64,000 nt of DNA from Lichina pygmaea (lineage: Eukaryota; Ascomycota; Lichinomycetes; Lichinales; Lichinaceae), in contig OY730170.1 in NCBI GenBank assembly GCA_963422465.1, positions 1,302,001 to 1,366,000 of the forward strand, written 5' to 3'. Both the position numbers and the translations under genes were made by a program. Under the pieces are notes generated by a model. That model saw only the letters and a program-made list of their open reading frames with translations. It was not told where the DNA came from and made no database searches. This document shows, piece after piece, positions 11,901-22,252 of the stretch (position 1 is the stretch's first letter; the number at the start of each line of letters is the position of its first letter).

Positions 11901-13060
11901 ATCTTGATTATCTTGACAGGCCAGCACTATATAGTCCGGTGATAGTTCCCTTATGGAACAATTGTCTTCAACTCATGTTGTGATCCAGACAACTAGATCT
12001 ACTTCAATACAATCCTTTTGTACAAAGCCATTGATCAGGTGTCACCACCACCACATTCCACCAAACCCCTTTGCACTCCTTGACACTCCTCTTCTGCGAG
12101 AACCAACCTGCCTTCCGCATCTTGCCCTTAATCCTATACTCAGTTAGGACAGCATGGTACAGACTGCAACATGACTGTCTCACCAAAGAATGCCACTTTG
12201 TGCCATGTGCTGAGATGACAACCTCACATCTTGTCTGGATGTTCATCCAGTTTGTTGTCTGTACCCATAGCTTACCCAGAAGTATTGTCTCAGACAGAGG
12301 AGGTCAGTTTGTCAGCTTATTCTGGAAAGCACTCTGTACCCATCTTGACATCATGCTACAACTATCCTCAGGACACCACCCAGAGACAGATGGTCAGACA
12401 GAACAAGAGAATCAGGAGCTTGAACACTACCTAAGATCCTATGTCAACTATCTCCAAGATGACTAGGTCCAATAGCTTCCTCTGGCAGAGTTCACGCAGA
12501 ACAACTCCCAGTCTGATTCCTCTGGCATATCACTGTTCTTTGCCAACAAAAGGTTCCATCCACAGCTCAGCATCACACCCACAAGTGAAGCCTGCAACCA
12601 AGATGCTATGGAAATCTCTGGAGAAATGACGCAGATTCTGGAACAGTTGCAAGCTGAACTCCGACTATCCCAGGAAGCTCAAGCTCACACTGCCAATTTG
12701 CATCAAGTCCCATCACTGTCCTATCAAACTGGAGATCTTGTTTGGCTGAATACCAAGAACATTAGGACACACCACCCATGCAAAAAGTTTGACAACAAGT
12801 GGATTGGACTATTCAAGGTGTTGAAGATAGTCAGAAGCTATGCCTGCTATCTGGAGCTTCCACACACTCTCAAGATCCACCCTGTTTTTCATGTTTCCCT
12901 TCTACGTCTGACACCTGCTAATCCTATCCCTGGCTAATCAAATAAACACTCTGGCCCTGTCATTGGTCAAGACACAGATAAAGAGTTCCAGGTTGAAGAA
13001 ATCCTTGACTCCAAGCCAGTAACATCTTGACAGAAGTTCAAGTACCTAGTCAAATAGTCT
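8919..13060 (+). pseudogene. pol: G1 pol remnant (protease, RT, RNase H, integrase, chromodomain-like end)
   Basis: Protease motif LIDSGCS occurs near 8953. RT follows from about 9291, with [19 protein letters not shown] and an intact catalytic YVDDILVYS near 10056. An RNase H region lies near 10400-10850, with the connection block QSFINFANFYRWFIKDF before it. Integrase zinc-finger and core remnants follow (WQDLAIDFITNLPKS near 11436, and SDRGGQFVSLFW, HHPETDGQTEQ downstream of the solo LTR), ending in a weak chromodomain (FQVEEILDS). Many in-frame stops (for example after LCKTV at 9853) and frame changes show that it is not translatable. Confidence 0.88.
11527..12171 (+). repeat. G2 solo LTR (in G1 integrase)
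   Basis: 645 bp running TGTTACGATCC...CTGCAACA, interrupting the G1 integrase core between WVITD and CLTKECHFVPC. It is flanked by TGACC (11522-11526) and TGACT (12172-12176), a 5-bp duplication with one later change. It contains the inverted-repeat array (about 11640-11900) followed by the CACTATATAG TATA segment. A lone LTR with a duplication indicates LTR-LTR recombination. Confidence 0.92.
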
Positions 13061-13228
13061 GGATAGCTAATTGAAGATGCCACTGAAGAGTCTATTGAGC
13101 ATCTTGACAACACCAAAGACACTATCTACAACTTCCATGAGAAATACCCAAGGAAACCACAGCCACAGAACTACACCCACAAGCAGCCTGAGACTCACAG
13201 GAGTTTGCTATGTGAAGGAGGGGGGTAA

Positions 13229-15068
13229 TGTCACAGTTCTGGCCCAGTTGCATATCTGGCACAAGTCACACACCTTGCCGGGAAGTTCTATCTGCACACA
13301 CCTTGCTGGGAAGTTCCATCTACACTGTTGCCTGTTTGCTCTGCTGTTGCCTGATCCCCTGCCTATAAGAACTTCTCTTTGATGATTCTGAGTCTTGTTC
13401 AATTCCTATTCATTGTGGAGTTTCTCAAGGTTCTCCATTATCCCCTATTCTTTTTCTATTCTACATTTCTGAATTGCATGAGACTGTGCATACTCCCTCT
13501 TCTGGTGTATCTGCCCTGGGGTTTGCAGATGATACAAATCTGCTTGCTTTTGGTCACTCCTTGAAAAGTAACCTTCTGAAGTTAAAGAACACACACCTCA
13601 AATGTCTATCATGGGCTGCAAGACATGGAATGGTCTTCTCTCCTGAGAAATATGAAATACTTCATTTTTCCAGAAGAAGATCAGACAATCTTCAGCTCAA
13701 GCTCAGACTGGGGAATGTGATTCTCAAACCAAAACAAGAAGTGTGAGTACTTGGATTGTACCTAGATGCAAAGCTCCACTGGCACAAACACCAGAGGATT
13801 ATTCTTCAAAAAGCACAGAAAGCACTCTCTTCTCTTTCTAGAACTTCCTATTCTACTTGGGGCTTTCCAGTTCACACATCACGTCTGGTGTACACTGCTA
13901 TACTGAGATCTCTACTGAGCTATGCAGTGGGGATCTGGTTTAACCCTCTAAGAAAATCCTCCAATATCTCTTCTCTTGTTTCATTTCAAAACAGATGCCT
14001 AAGACTTATTGGGGGTGCCTTCAAAGCCACTCCTTCTTTTCTATTAGAGAGTGAGCTTTTTCTTCTACCTCTAGACCTATACTTTAAATTTCGCACTGCC
14101 TGTTTTCTTTCTTCTATTCAAAACTCCCCTCTCAAATACTTTCTTGACAGTATCTTTTCCACTATTTCCAGCTATGCCTCTCTCTTGAAGAAACCTTTAA
14201 AGGAATCCTCAACTATCTCTCCTAAGTGGAAATTCACTTGGTTAAGTCAAATAACTACTAACCAGGCTAGTTCAAAGAAAGAACTACAAAAGCTCTTTAC
14301 TAAAGAGTGGGAAGACCAATGGGAAGAGAAGAAAAGAAGAAGCTATCCAGGCTGGCAGACTTTCTGTCAAAAGCCACACAAAAACAATCTGAAGCTCTAC
14401 AAAGAGTTACAGAAAGCTGAGGCAAGTCTGCTACTGCAAATCAGGACTGGAAGAATTGGTCTGGCAAGTTTTCTTTTCAGAGCTGGAGTTCCTGACTTCC
14501 CTACCCCACTATGTGTGTGTGGCCAAGCAGAAGAAACTGCAAAACATATCACCTCTTCATGCTCTCTTTATTCAAGACAAAGACAACAAGTCTCTTTTAA
14601 TCCCCAAGACTTCACCACTATTATTTCAAACTCAGAGCTACTACAGAAGTTCTTGTACTGGTTTATGTCTTTGAAAAGACTAAACCAGTTTAATCTAGCT
14701 TTCAAACTCCACTATTCCCAATCCAATACCTAGATTCTCTTCTCTTACCAGAAACTTCAAGATTTCTTTTGTTATATTCCCTAGTCACACCCTGCCTTCA
14801 GTTTTTATCTCTTCAAAGGTTTTCTGAAGGAGTTCACTATTAGCTAGAAGATCTGCATGGCTGTAAAGCTACTACCAGTGTAAGAATCAAAAAAAAAAAA
14901 AAATAAGAACTTCTCCTGCTCCCCCAGCTTCTTCTCTTCTTTTCTCTTTTTCTTCCTTCCTTGTCTTTTTTCTTGTACATCAATCCAAGTCTCAAGTCTC
15001 AAGCCAAGTCAGGTCAAGGTTACTGAATCAGTTAGACTCAAGTTCTGCTCTGCCATTGCCTTGTCACA
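13229..15068 (+). repeat. G1 3' LTR, split by LINE-2
   Basis: Segments 13229-13377 and about 14903-15068 together match the 5' LTR. The left part has an internal duplication (two ACACACCTTGCYGGGAAGTT copies) absent from the 5' LTR. The LINE-2 insertion duplicated ATAAGAACTTCTC (13365-13377 and 14903-14915). Confidence 0.9.
13378..14902 (+). mobile_element. LINE-2 (family A), 5'-truncated
   Basis: Begins in RT at FDDSES and runs through the C-terminal Cys-rich motif CVCGQAEETAKHITSSC, the 3' UTR stem-loop (14795-14830) and a poly(A)-type tail, bounded by a 13-bp target duplication. It shares three substitutions with LINE-8 (E to Q, CGA to TGA stop, V to L, about 13736-13758), so the copies have a common source that already carried the stop. 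Confidence 0.92.
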
Positions 15069-15843
15069 TATTGGAGGTGCCTTCAAAGCCACTCCATCTT
15101 TCTTATTAGAGAGTGAGCTTTTTCTTTTACCTCTAGATCTCTATTTCAAATTTCGCACAGCCTGTTTTCTCTCTTCTATTCAAACCTCCTCTCTGAAAAC
15201 ACTTCTGGACAATATCTTTTCCAATATCTTCCACTATACCTCTTCTGTGAAGAAACCTTTAAAGAAATCCTCAACTATCTTCCCCTATTGGAAGTTCACT
15301 TGGTTAAACTAATTAACTACTAACCAGGCTAGTTCAAAGAAAGAACTACAGAAACTCTTTGTTAAAGAGTGGGAAAACCAATAGGAGGAGAAGAAAAGAA
15401 GAAGCTACTCTGGGTGGCAGGTGTTTTGTCAAAAGCCTCACCACAACAACCTGAAGCTCTACAAAGAGCTACAGAAAGCTGAGGCAAGTCTACTACTACA
15501 AACCAGAACTGGGAGAATTGGCCTGGCAAGTTTTCTATTCAGAGCTGGAGCTCCAGATTTTCCTACTCCTTTATGTGTCTGTGGTCAAGCAGAAGAGACA
15601 GTGAAACATATCACCTCTTCATACTCTCTTTATTCAAGTCAAAGACAGCAAGCTCCTTTTAATTCTCAAGATTTCACTTCTATTATTTCAAACCCAGAGC
15701 TTCTACAGAAGTTTCTATACTGGTTCATGTTTTTGAAAAGACTGAACCAGTTTAATCTGGCTTTCAAACTCCACTATTCACACTCTAATATCTAGAAGTC
15801 TTCTTTCTACCAGTCACTACAAGATTTCCTTTTGCTACATTCT
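15069..15843 (+). mobile_element. LINE-1 (family A), 3' piece
   Basis: Resumes the LINE-1 frame after G1 with IGGAFKATPSFLLESELF, then the C-terminal Cys-His motif, the stop near 15793 and the start of the 3' UTR. The 3' UTR is cut by the G3 LTR at 15844 and does not reappear, so the LINE-1 3' end is missing. In-frame stops (LN* near 15311, NQ*E near 15383) make it non-functional. Confidence 0.85.
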
Positions 15844-16350
15844 TGTTAAAGACCAGGCCAGGTTTACACAGAAGCCGGTACAGTCTTGTTGCTTCGCAGG
15901 GTGGATTCTAGACAGGGACTCAGTAGAGGAATAGACAGATAAGTAACTCTCTCTAGTAACTCTCTCTGTGCTATTGTCTCAGTACGATGTGTGCATGTGT
16001 GTCCAGCCTGGAGAGCTAATCTCTCTGGGCTCTTGGGGAGTCTTTATGCAGATGCCCAAGAGGGGGGGTCTCCTCCAAGGGGTATCATTCTTTTGTGTGG
16101 ACAAGCTCCTCACTTAGCTCCTGCTTGTCCACTGGACAAGCTCCTTGCTTAGCTCCTGCTTGTCCACTGGACAAGCTCCTCACTTAGCTCCTGCTTGTCC
16201 ACCAGACAAGCTCCTCACTTAGCTCCTGCTTATCCACCAGACAAGCTTCTTGCTTAGCTCTTGCTTGTCCACCAGACTGGTCGGATGTTATTCTGTATGA
16301 CTAACACTTCTCCCTTGCTTACCTAGGCTGTTCCAGCCTAGGCCTTAACA
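15844..16350 (-). repeat. G3 3' LTR with 35-bp tandem array
   Basis: 507 bp, matched by the 402-bp G3 LTR at 49114-49515. The 105-bp length difference is exactly three units of a 35-bp tandem repeat (five units at 16101-16275 here, two at 49371-49440 there). Other differences are mostly CpG in the right copy and TpG/CpA here. No matching target duplication links the outer flanks of the two LTRs. Confidence 0.88.
16101..16275 (+). repeat. 35-bp minisatellite in G3 LTR (5 units)
   Basis: Five head-to-tail units beginning ACAAGCTCCT and containing two forms of AAGC...GCTT, so each unit can also fold (ACAAGC with GCTTGT). Units differ by a few transitions. The homologous LTR at 49114 has two units. 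Confidence 0.9.
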
Positions 16351-16439
16351 CTATCCCCTCTCTCCAAGAGTTCTGTCCCCAGATCCTTTTTTCTTCCTAC
16401 TCCTCTTTTGTCATAAACTGAGATCAGACAACTTGAACT

Positions 16440-16921
16440 TGTTGTCACAGTTTTTTTTCTTGTCGCATTGGCAAAATAGGCAAGGAATCAAAAATCACAT
16501 GTGGTGCTTGTTGTCATGACTACACTAAGTGTGTTGTGAGTTCTGCATTGTCTTTTTGTTGTCAGTGTGTTGAGAAGGGTTGTCACTACAACCTTCATCT
16601 CTCAGAATCAGAATAGAAGAAGATAGAACTTGAGTGCAAGCAGCTCAAGGCTCAGCTGTGAGAGACTGACGACTAATTGTCGAAATTGCTTCCCTGGCAG
16701 ATCTGCCTCCGCTGGCAGCTGGGTTGTCTCTCACAGAAGAAAGCTGATGCTATCTGTTGTGAGCTGTCAGCTATCAAGGATCAAGAGTCCCTTGATGCTT
16801 AGGAACAAGAGACCCTCCACATTATTTGTGAACAGGAGGCTGGTCAGGCTGCTGTTCCACTGTCCTTTGAGGATGTCTTCTCTTCAGAGACTGGCTTCTC
16901 TCAAGCTGTTATCCCTGTCAG
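16440..16921 (+). pseudogene. Antisense accessory ORF remnant of G3-I (Cys-rich, coiled coil)
   Basis: On the plus strand, opposite to G3-I pol and next to its 3' LTR, one frame reads a Cys cluster (KITCGACCHDYTKC, then CCQCVEKGCH) and then a charged heptad-like region (IELECKQLKAQL, KKADAICCELSAIKDQESLD, EQEAGQAAVPLSFEDVFS) with several TAG/TGA stops. The same Cys-cluster-plus-coiled-coil layout is read antisense in the same place in both G2 copies. LINE-3 interrupts its C-terminal part (after AVIPVR), and the frame continues past LINE-3. Start not identified. Family relationship to G2 is by layout only. Confidence 0.5.
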
Positions 16922-17183
16922 AAAAACTCTTCCCAGTACCACTACGTTCAAGGACCATCACTTCTGATAATCACCGGGTTTTGTCAGAAGTTCTGGAAAC
17001 CAAGCGAGTATCTGTTGGGAACCACCAAAACCTTAAGGTGAAAACCCATCACTTTGGGTAACCCAGCTTGTTTGTCAAAAGTTGTGATCTCTGAATCTTC
17101 GATCTTCAACTTCAACAACCAACAGACTATCTATAACAAGGCAGAGAGTGGCCAGTGGGATTCTGAAAGACTGGGGACAGGCC

Positions 17184-17507
17184 CCAATTACCCAGGAACA
17201 CTCAGTCTTGGGGTGTGGTCCCAGGATTGAGCAAGTACTCCCAGTCAGACAGATAACAGCTTGAACTTCTCTCAAGAGAAACATCTAGCATCAAGGAGAT
17301 CAGGGCTCCCAGGATAAGAGAAATAGTTTAGAGCTTGCCTCTAGTGCTGGTAGAGTTGAAAAACTCTAGGAAAGCTCAGGCAGGGGGTGTGGTCTCCAGC
17401 TTGAGTTAATACAGCCAGATTTCCCTAGAGTCTAGTTGGAAAAGACTGCCCAGGAAAGTACAGTCTTGGGGAGTGGTCCCAGGATTGTGCAATTACTGCT
17501 AGGAACC
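17184..17507 (+). repeat. Degenerate ~86-bp tandem repeats in the LINE-3 5' UTR
   Basis: The block GGGTGTGGTCCCAGGATT recurs at about 17211, 17304 (weak), 17385 and 17469, with spacing of 84-88 bp. The best pair also shares CCCAGGAA...AGTCTTGGGG. Tandem 5' UTR monomers act as promoters in some LINEs (mouse L1); a promoter role here is inference. Confidence 0.55.
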
Positions 17508-17551
17508 AGGTGACCCTTTGTGAACAACCCACTGTGCAGGTTACCTACCCT

Positions 17552-18952
17552 ATGCCTGTCAAAAAGAAGAAACCGGACTCCTCCCAGAACACTACCAGAA
17601 AAACAACACCTTCTCCAACAATGCCAGCTCCCAGTTCTGCTGGTACTCAGCCTAGTTCTTCTACCCCCTATCCAGCTCTCCAGAATGACTACAGCCTACT
17701 GGACTCATGGCTCAAGACTCAAGCTACCCCAGAATCTGTACTGAAAAGCTGGGAGAATATTAAGAAAAACTCTTGTACTAATGAAGCCCAGTCCACCAAA
17801 ACCCAGTCTCTCCCCACTGGTCTGACCAACAAGATTTTCCAGGAGCTGGAGAATATTAGCAAGCGGCTAGACAAGCAAGAATCTAAGCCATCATATGCCC
17901 AGGCTGTTCAGAAACATATCCCAGCTCAAATCCCTCTAGCTCCAAGGATTCTGAAGGAAGTTCTTGTCCACCCTGGTAACCAGACACCTGATATGGCCAA
18001 CAGGACTCACATCCAGCTTTTTCAAGCTCTCCAAGACAGACTCCCCAGTCTCTATAATAAACAAGTCAGAGCAGTGAGAAAACTTCCCTCAGGGGACATT
18101 CTTATTAACACTGAAACCCAAGAGACTAAGAGTTTTCTGGAGAAAGACTCTGCCTGGATATCAGCTATTTTTACCAAGGAAGCAACTATCCAACCCAAGA
18201 GATTCCCAGTGTTGATTCATGGAGTCAGAACCACAGACATCCAGCCAGAAAACCTGGAAAAAACTCGCCAGACTATCCAGAACAGCAACCTATCCCTGAG
18301 CAAGCAAATCACTATTCTAAGAGCCTACTGGTCAAAGAAGGCTATAGCTCAAAAGAAACCAGTTACTTCACTCCACCTGGATCTGGCCACCCCGGAACAG
18401 GCCAATCTTCTAATTGAGAGTGGAGTAGTGCTGGGCCACAGATTGCATGAGGCAGAGCCTTTTCTGGCTAACACAGTGGTGGCACAATGCTTCAAGTGCT
18501 TTGGGTATGGACACCAAGCTCGCCTGTGCAGGAATCAAGCTGTATGTGGTGCCTGTGGAGGCCAGCATGAAAGAAGAACCTGCCAAATCCCTGAGCAACT
18601 GCTAAAGCCAAAATGCAGCAACTGCAAAGGAGCTCACCCAGCCTGGGCTAGCACATGCCCAGTACGCCAAGAAGCAGTCAAGAAGGCAAGAGAGGCATGG
18701 ATTTCCCGCCCAGGGAAGTATGAGACCTCCACTGCTACCACTGTCCCAGTCACACAGTCTCCAGTTACTTTCCCCTTCATACAGACTCTTCCAGGGGGAA
18801 AAAGACGGAAAACCACAGAGCCAACTAGAAGCTCAGAGAGACTCAGAGGAGGGTCTCCAGAAGTGCAAATTCTGTCTACAAGATCAACAAACACAGGGGG
18901 AAAGCAGTCAGTCAACCCCTTCAAGATCTTTGAAGATGAAATGTCTACATGA
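17552..18952 (+). CDS. LINE-3 ORF1, nucleic-acid-binding Gag-like protein
   Basis: Starting at the first ATG (17552) it encodes 466 residues; the frame is open upstream to about 17510 but without an ATG. The N terminus is Pro/Ser/Thr-rich and basic (MPVKKKKPDSS). An RRM-like central region may be present (about residues 130-300, not certain). Three zinc-knuckle-like motifs follow near residues 313-370: CFKCFGYGHQARLC (CX2CX4HX4C), CGACGGQHERRTC and CSNCKGAHPAWASTC. Such proteins coat LINE RNA and act as chaperones in the particle. The stop TGA overlaps the ORF2 start as ATGA, so ORF2 is probably made by termination-reinitiation. No disruptions are visible. Confidence 0.9.
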   Translation: MPVKKKKPDSSQNTTRKTTPSPTMPAPSSAGTQPSSSTPYPALQNDYSLLDSWLKTQATPESVLKSWENIKKNSCTNEAQSTKTQSLPTGLTNKIFQELENISKRLDKQESKPSYAQAVQKHIPAQIPLAPRILKEVLVHPGNQTPDMANRTHIQLFQALQDRLPSLYNKQVRAVRKLPSGDILINTETQETKSFLEKDSAWISAIFTKEATIQPKRFPVLIHGVRTTDIQPENLEKTRQTIQNSNLSLSKQITILRAYWSKKAIAQKKPVTSLHLDLATPEQANLLIESGVVLGHRLHEAEPFLANTVVAQCFKCFGYGHQARLCRNQAVCGACGGQHERRTCQIPEQLLKPKCSNCKGAHPAWASTCPVRQEAVKKAREAWISRPGKYETSTATTVPVTQSPVTFPFIQTLPGGKRRKTTEPTRSSERLRGGSPEVQILSTRSTNTGGKQSVNPFKIFEDEMST

Positions 18953-21900
18953 AGAATACAAAGTTCACACTTCTTCAATACAATGTGCAGAAAAGCCAAT
19001 CAGTCCAAGAGCTACTTCTAGCAACCCCAACTCTTCAAGAAGTAGATATTATTGCACTTCAAGAACCCTGGAAGAATCCTCACCTTCAAACCAGCACCTC
19101 AACTGTTTTTTCTTCTTTTCTTCCTTTATATTCTCCAGAGATTGGTAGAACTCTTTTTCTTATTAACAAAAACCTGAATCTGTCATCTCTCCACCCTACT
19201 TTCTGGAGTAAAGACTTTGTTTCTCTTGAAATTCATCTGGAAAACACCTCTACTTCTCTGTGGGTGCATAATCTATACTTCACTCCCTCAAGTCAAGAGA
19301 ACTACCTACAAGCATCAGAAGCTCTTCTCTGTCTACTCCAAAATGCTTTACAAGCAAAAGGGCAGCATATTCTTCTTACAGACGCAAATCTTCACCACCC
19401 TGACTGGTCAAAGAAAAGAAGACTATATTCTGACACTGCACACAAGTTCCAAACTCTAATGAAAAACTCAAATCTGGAGTTAGCTATTGCACCTTTTACA
19501 CCCACAAGAGCTAGATCTCTTTCCCACAAACCCTGTTCACCTATTGATCTTTCCTTTATATCTTCTTCTCTTTCTAACTCTCTAATCTTTTCTAAAATTG
19601 CTTTGCAGTTCTTTCATGGGTCTGACCACAGACCTGTGCTAACTAGCCTGGACCTGGACTCACCAAGAAAAACCTGGAAGCCAGAAAGGAACTGGAAAAC
19701 ACTGGACACAAACCTGGCAAAACAAGAGTGTAATAATTTGCAGCTGCCCTTCCACTTTCAAGATAAACATGAAGTGGATGAGTACTTGGAATATCTTAAC
19801 CACTTTCTCCAAGAAATAGCAGACAGATGCACAGAACTCCAGAAGCAATCTAGCCACTCAGTCCCCTGGTGGAACCAAGAGATCCAAACTAAAGTTAAGC
19901 AGGAAAGAAGAATAAGAAGACAAGTGCTCAGAGGACAGGCAAGCCAAGAAGAGCTAGAAGAAGCAACTAAGCTCAAGAAGAAAGCTGTCAGAGAAGGCAA
20001 ACAGAACACCTTCAGAAAACAAGTTCATGAGCTAGCCAGTTCCTCAAAATTCTGGAAGCTTGCAAAGTGGGGAAAATCAAAAGCTAACAAGACCCCTGAT
20101 CTTCCTCTGGTCCCTGATCTGGAGACTCAAGAAGGACTAGCCAAAAGCGTTGAGGAGAAGACAAAATCTTTCTCAGCTCAATTCTTTCCAGAAGCACGTG
20201 TTCCAGAACCAAGTACAGAAAGTCACCAGAGTACCCCAGAGATCCAGCTTTCTCAGGAGGTTACCACTGAAGAAGTGGAGCAAATTCTGAACAAGAAGAA
20301 ACCTTTTACAGCAGGAGGAAAAGACAAGCTGCCAAATGGATTTCTGAAAGCTCTGGGTCCCAAGTTCTGCCAAGCTATAGCTGTTCTCACATCAACATGC
20401 TGGAGACTGGAATACTTTCCAGAGAAATTCAAGAATGCAAAAACAGTCTGTCTAAGAAAACCTGGCAAGGGAATCTATAACCAAGCTAAAGCCTGGCGCC
20501 CTATAGCTCTGCTAAACACAACTGGCAAGCTGATGGAAGCTATTACAGCAGCCAGACTAAGCAAGGTAGCAGAAGAGGCTAAACTCTTGCCAGAAATCCA
20601 GATGGGGTTCAGGAAAGGCAGATCAACTGAATCAGCACTTTTCCTTCTAACTTCCCAAGTGGAAAAAGTCTGGAAAGAAGGCATGGTTGCATCTCTACTT
20701 TCTCTGGACATCTCAGGAGCATATGACAGAGTTCTTCCAGAGATTCTTCAAAAGATTCTGGAGAGAAAAGGAATCCCTCTCTGGCTAACTTCTTGGATCT
20801 TCTCTTTCTGTACCAGACGTACCACCACCCTAGTTTTTGATGACTCTGAGTCCTCTTCTATTCCTATTCACTGTGGAGTTCCCCAAGGTTCCCCTTTGTC
20901 TCCTATTCTTTTTCTATTCTATATTTCTGAACTTCATGAGACTGTACATTCTCCTACTACTGGTGTTTCTGCTCTGGGATTTGCAGATGATACAAATCTG
21001 CTTGTATTTGGACACTCTCTTAAAAGCAACCTTCTGAAGTTGAAGAATACACATCTTAAATGTCTATCTTGGGCTGCAAGACATGGAATGGTCTTCTCTC
21101 CTGAGAAATATGAAATACTTCATTTTTCCAGAAGAAGATCAGACAATCTGCAGCTCAAGCTTAGACTTGGGAATGTGATTCTAAAACCAAAAGAAGAAGT
21201 GCGAGTATTGGGAGTGTACCTGGATGCCAAACTCCACTGGCACAAACACCAGAGAATTATTCTTCAAAAAGCACAAAACACACTATCTTCTCTTTCTAGA
21301 GCCTCTTACTCCACCTGGGGCTTTCCAGTTCTCACAGCACGCCTTGTGTACACTGCAATACTCAGATCTGTACTGAGCTATGCAGTGGGAATTTGGTTCA
21401 ACCCACTCAGAAAATCCTCTAATATTTCCTCTCTTATCATATTCCAAAACAAATGTCTGAGACTTATTGGGGGTGCTTTCAAAGCCACTCCTTCTTTTCT
21501 ATTAGAGAGTGAGCTTTTTCTTTTACCTCTAGATCTCTATTTTAAATTTCGCACAGCTTGTTTTCTATCTTCTATCCAAACCTCCTCTCTGAAAGACTTT
21601 CTTGACAGTACCTTTTCTACTGTTTCTTCCTATGCTTCTTCACTGAGGAAACCTTTAAAGAAATGCTCAACTATCTCTCCTAATTGGAAGTTCACTTGGT
21701 TAAGTCAAATAACTACTAACCAGGCTAGTTCAAAGAAAGAACTACAAATACTCTTTACTAAAGAGTGGGAAAACCAATGGGAGGAGAAGAAAAGAAAAGG
21801 CTATGCTGGATGGCAGGTGTTTTGCCAAAAACCTCACTACAACAACCTAAAGCTCTACAAAGAGCTACAGAAAGCTGAGGCAAGTCTACTACTGCAAACC

Positions 21901-22191
21901 AGAACTGGGAGAATTGGTCTAGCAAGTTTTCTTTTCAGAGCTGGAGTCCCTGACTTTCCTACCCCCCTATGCATGTGTGGTCAAGCAGAAGAGACAGTAA
22001 AGCATATCACCTCTTCATGCTCTCTCTACTCAAGTCAAAGACAACATGCTCTCTTTAACCCCCAAGATTTCACTACTATTATTTCAAACCCAGAGCTTCT
22101 ACAGAAGTTTCTGTACTGGTTTATGTCTTTGAAAAGACTAAACCAATTTAATCTGGCTTTCAAACTTCACTATTCACACTCCAACATCTAG
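18949..22191 (+). CDS. LINE-3 ORF2, endonuclease-reverse transcriptase
   Basis: 1080 residues, uninterrupted. An APE-type endonuclease occupies about 1-235 (LQEPWKNP; LTDANLHHPDW; PIDLSF; GSDHRPVLTS) and would nick the target. RT occupies about 440-740: CLRKPGKG...AWRPIALLNTTGKLME, GFRKGRSTE, LSLDISGAYDRV, CGVPQGSPLSPILF, the catalytic FADDTNLL (F678-D681) and LGVYLDAKLHWHKH. A thumb-like region follows (IGGAFKATPSFLLESELF), then a C-terminal CMCGQAEETVKHITSSC motif near residue 1007, as in Tad-type LINEs. I find no YTDGS-type RNase H segment between thumb and Cys motif, although several fungal Tad elements have one. Its ATG overlaps the ORF1 stop. Confidence 0.93.
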   Translation: MKNTKFTLLQYNVQKSQSVQELLLATPTLQEVDIIALQEPWKNPHLQTSTSTVFSSFLPLYSPEIGRTLFLINKNLNLSSLHPTFWSKDFVSLEIHLENTSTSLWVHNLYFTPSSQENYLQASEALLCLLQNALQAKGQHILLTDANLHHPDWSKKRRLYSDTAHKFQTLMKNSNLELAIAPFTPTRARSLSHKPCSPIDLSFISSSLSNSLIFSKIALQFFHGSDHRPVLTSLDLDSPRKTWKPERNWKTLDTNLAKQECNNLQLPFHFQDKHEVDEYLEYLNHFLQEIADRCTELQKQSSHSVPWWNQEIQTKVKQERRIRRQVLRGQASQEELEEATKLKKKAVREGKQNTFRKQVHELASSSKFWKLAKWGKSKANKTPDLPLVPDLETQEGLAKSVEEKTKSFSAQFFPEARVPEPSTESHQSTPEIQLSQEVTTEEVEQILNKKKPFTAGGKDKLPNGFLKALGPKFCQAIAVLTSTCWRLEYFPEKFKNAKTVCLRKPGKGIYNQAKAWRPIALLNTTGKLMEAITAARLSKVAEEAKLLPEIQMGFRKGRSTESALFLLTSQVEKVWKEGMVASLLSLDISGAYDRVLPEILQKILERKGIPLWLTSWIFSFCTRRTTTLVFDDSESSSIPIHCGVPQGSPLSPILFLFYISELHETVHSPTTGVSALGFADDTNLLVFGHSLKSNLLKLKNTHLKCLSWAARHGMVFSPEKYEILHFSRRRSDNLQLKLRLGNVILKPKEEVRVLGVYLDAKLHWHKHQRIILQKAQNTLSSLSRASYSTWGFPVLTARLVYTAILRSVLSYAVGIWFNPLRKSSNISSLIIFQNKCLRLIGGAFKATPSFLLESELFLLPLDLYFKFRTACFLSSIQTSSLKDFLDSTFSTVSSYASSLRKPLKKCSTISPNWKFTWLSQITTNQASSKKELQILFTKEWENQWEEKKRKGYAGWQVFCQKPHYNNLKLYKELQKAEASLLLQTRTGRIGLASFLFRAGVPDFPTPLCMCGQAEETVKHITSSCSLYSSQRQHALFNPQDFTTIISNPELLQKFLYWFMSLKRLNQFNLAFKLHYSHSNI

Positions 22192-22252
22192 AAGCTTTTC
22201 CTACCAGACACTACAAGATTTCCTTTTGCTACACTTTCTAGTCACCTCCCTG

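Larger units (their letters stand above)
7529..15068 (+). mobile_element. G1: Ty3/gypsy LTR retrotransposon, complete but degenerate
   Basis: Bounded by LTRs beginning TGTCAC and ending TCACA, with target duplication TATTG on both sides. Internal order is gag, protease, RT, RNase H, integrase and a chromodomain-like end, the Ty3/gypsy order. It is interrupted by a G2 solo LTR (11527-12171) and by LINE-2 inside its 3' LTR (13378-14902). A purine-rich tract (about 13213-13228) precedes the 3' LTR. It sits inside LINE-1, so it is younger than LINE-1 and older than its own two passengers. Confidence 0.92.
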
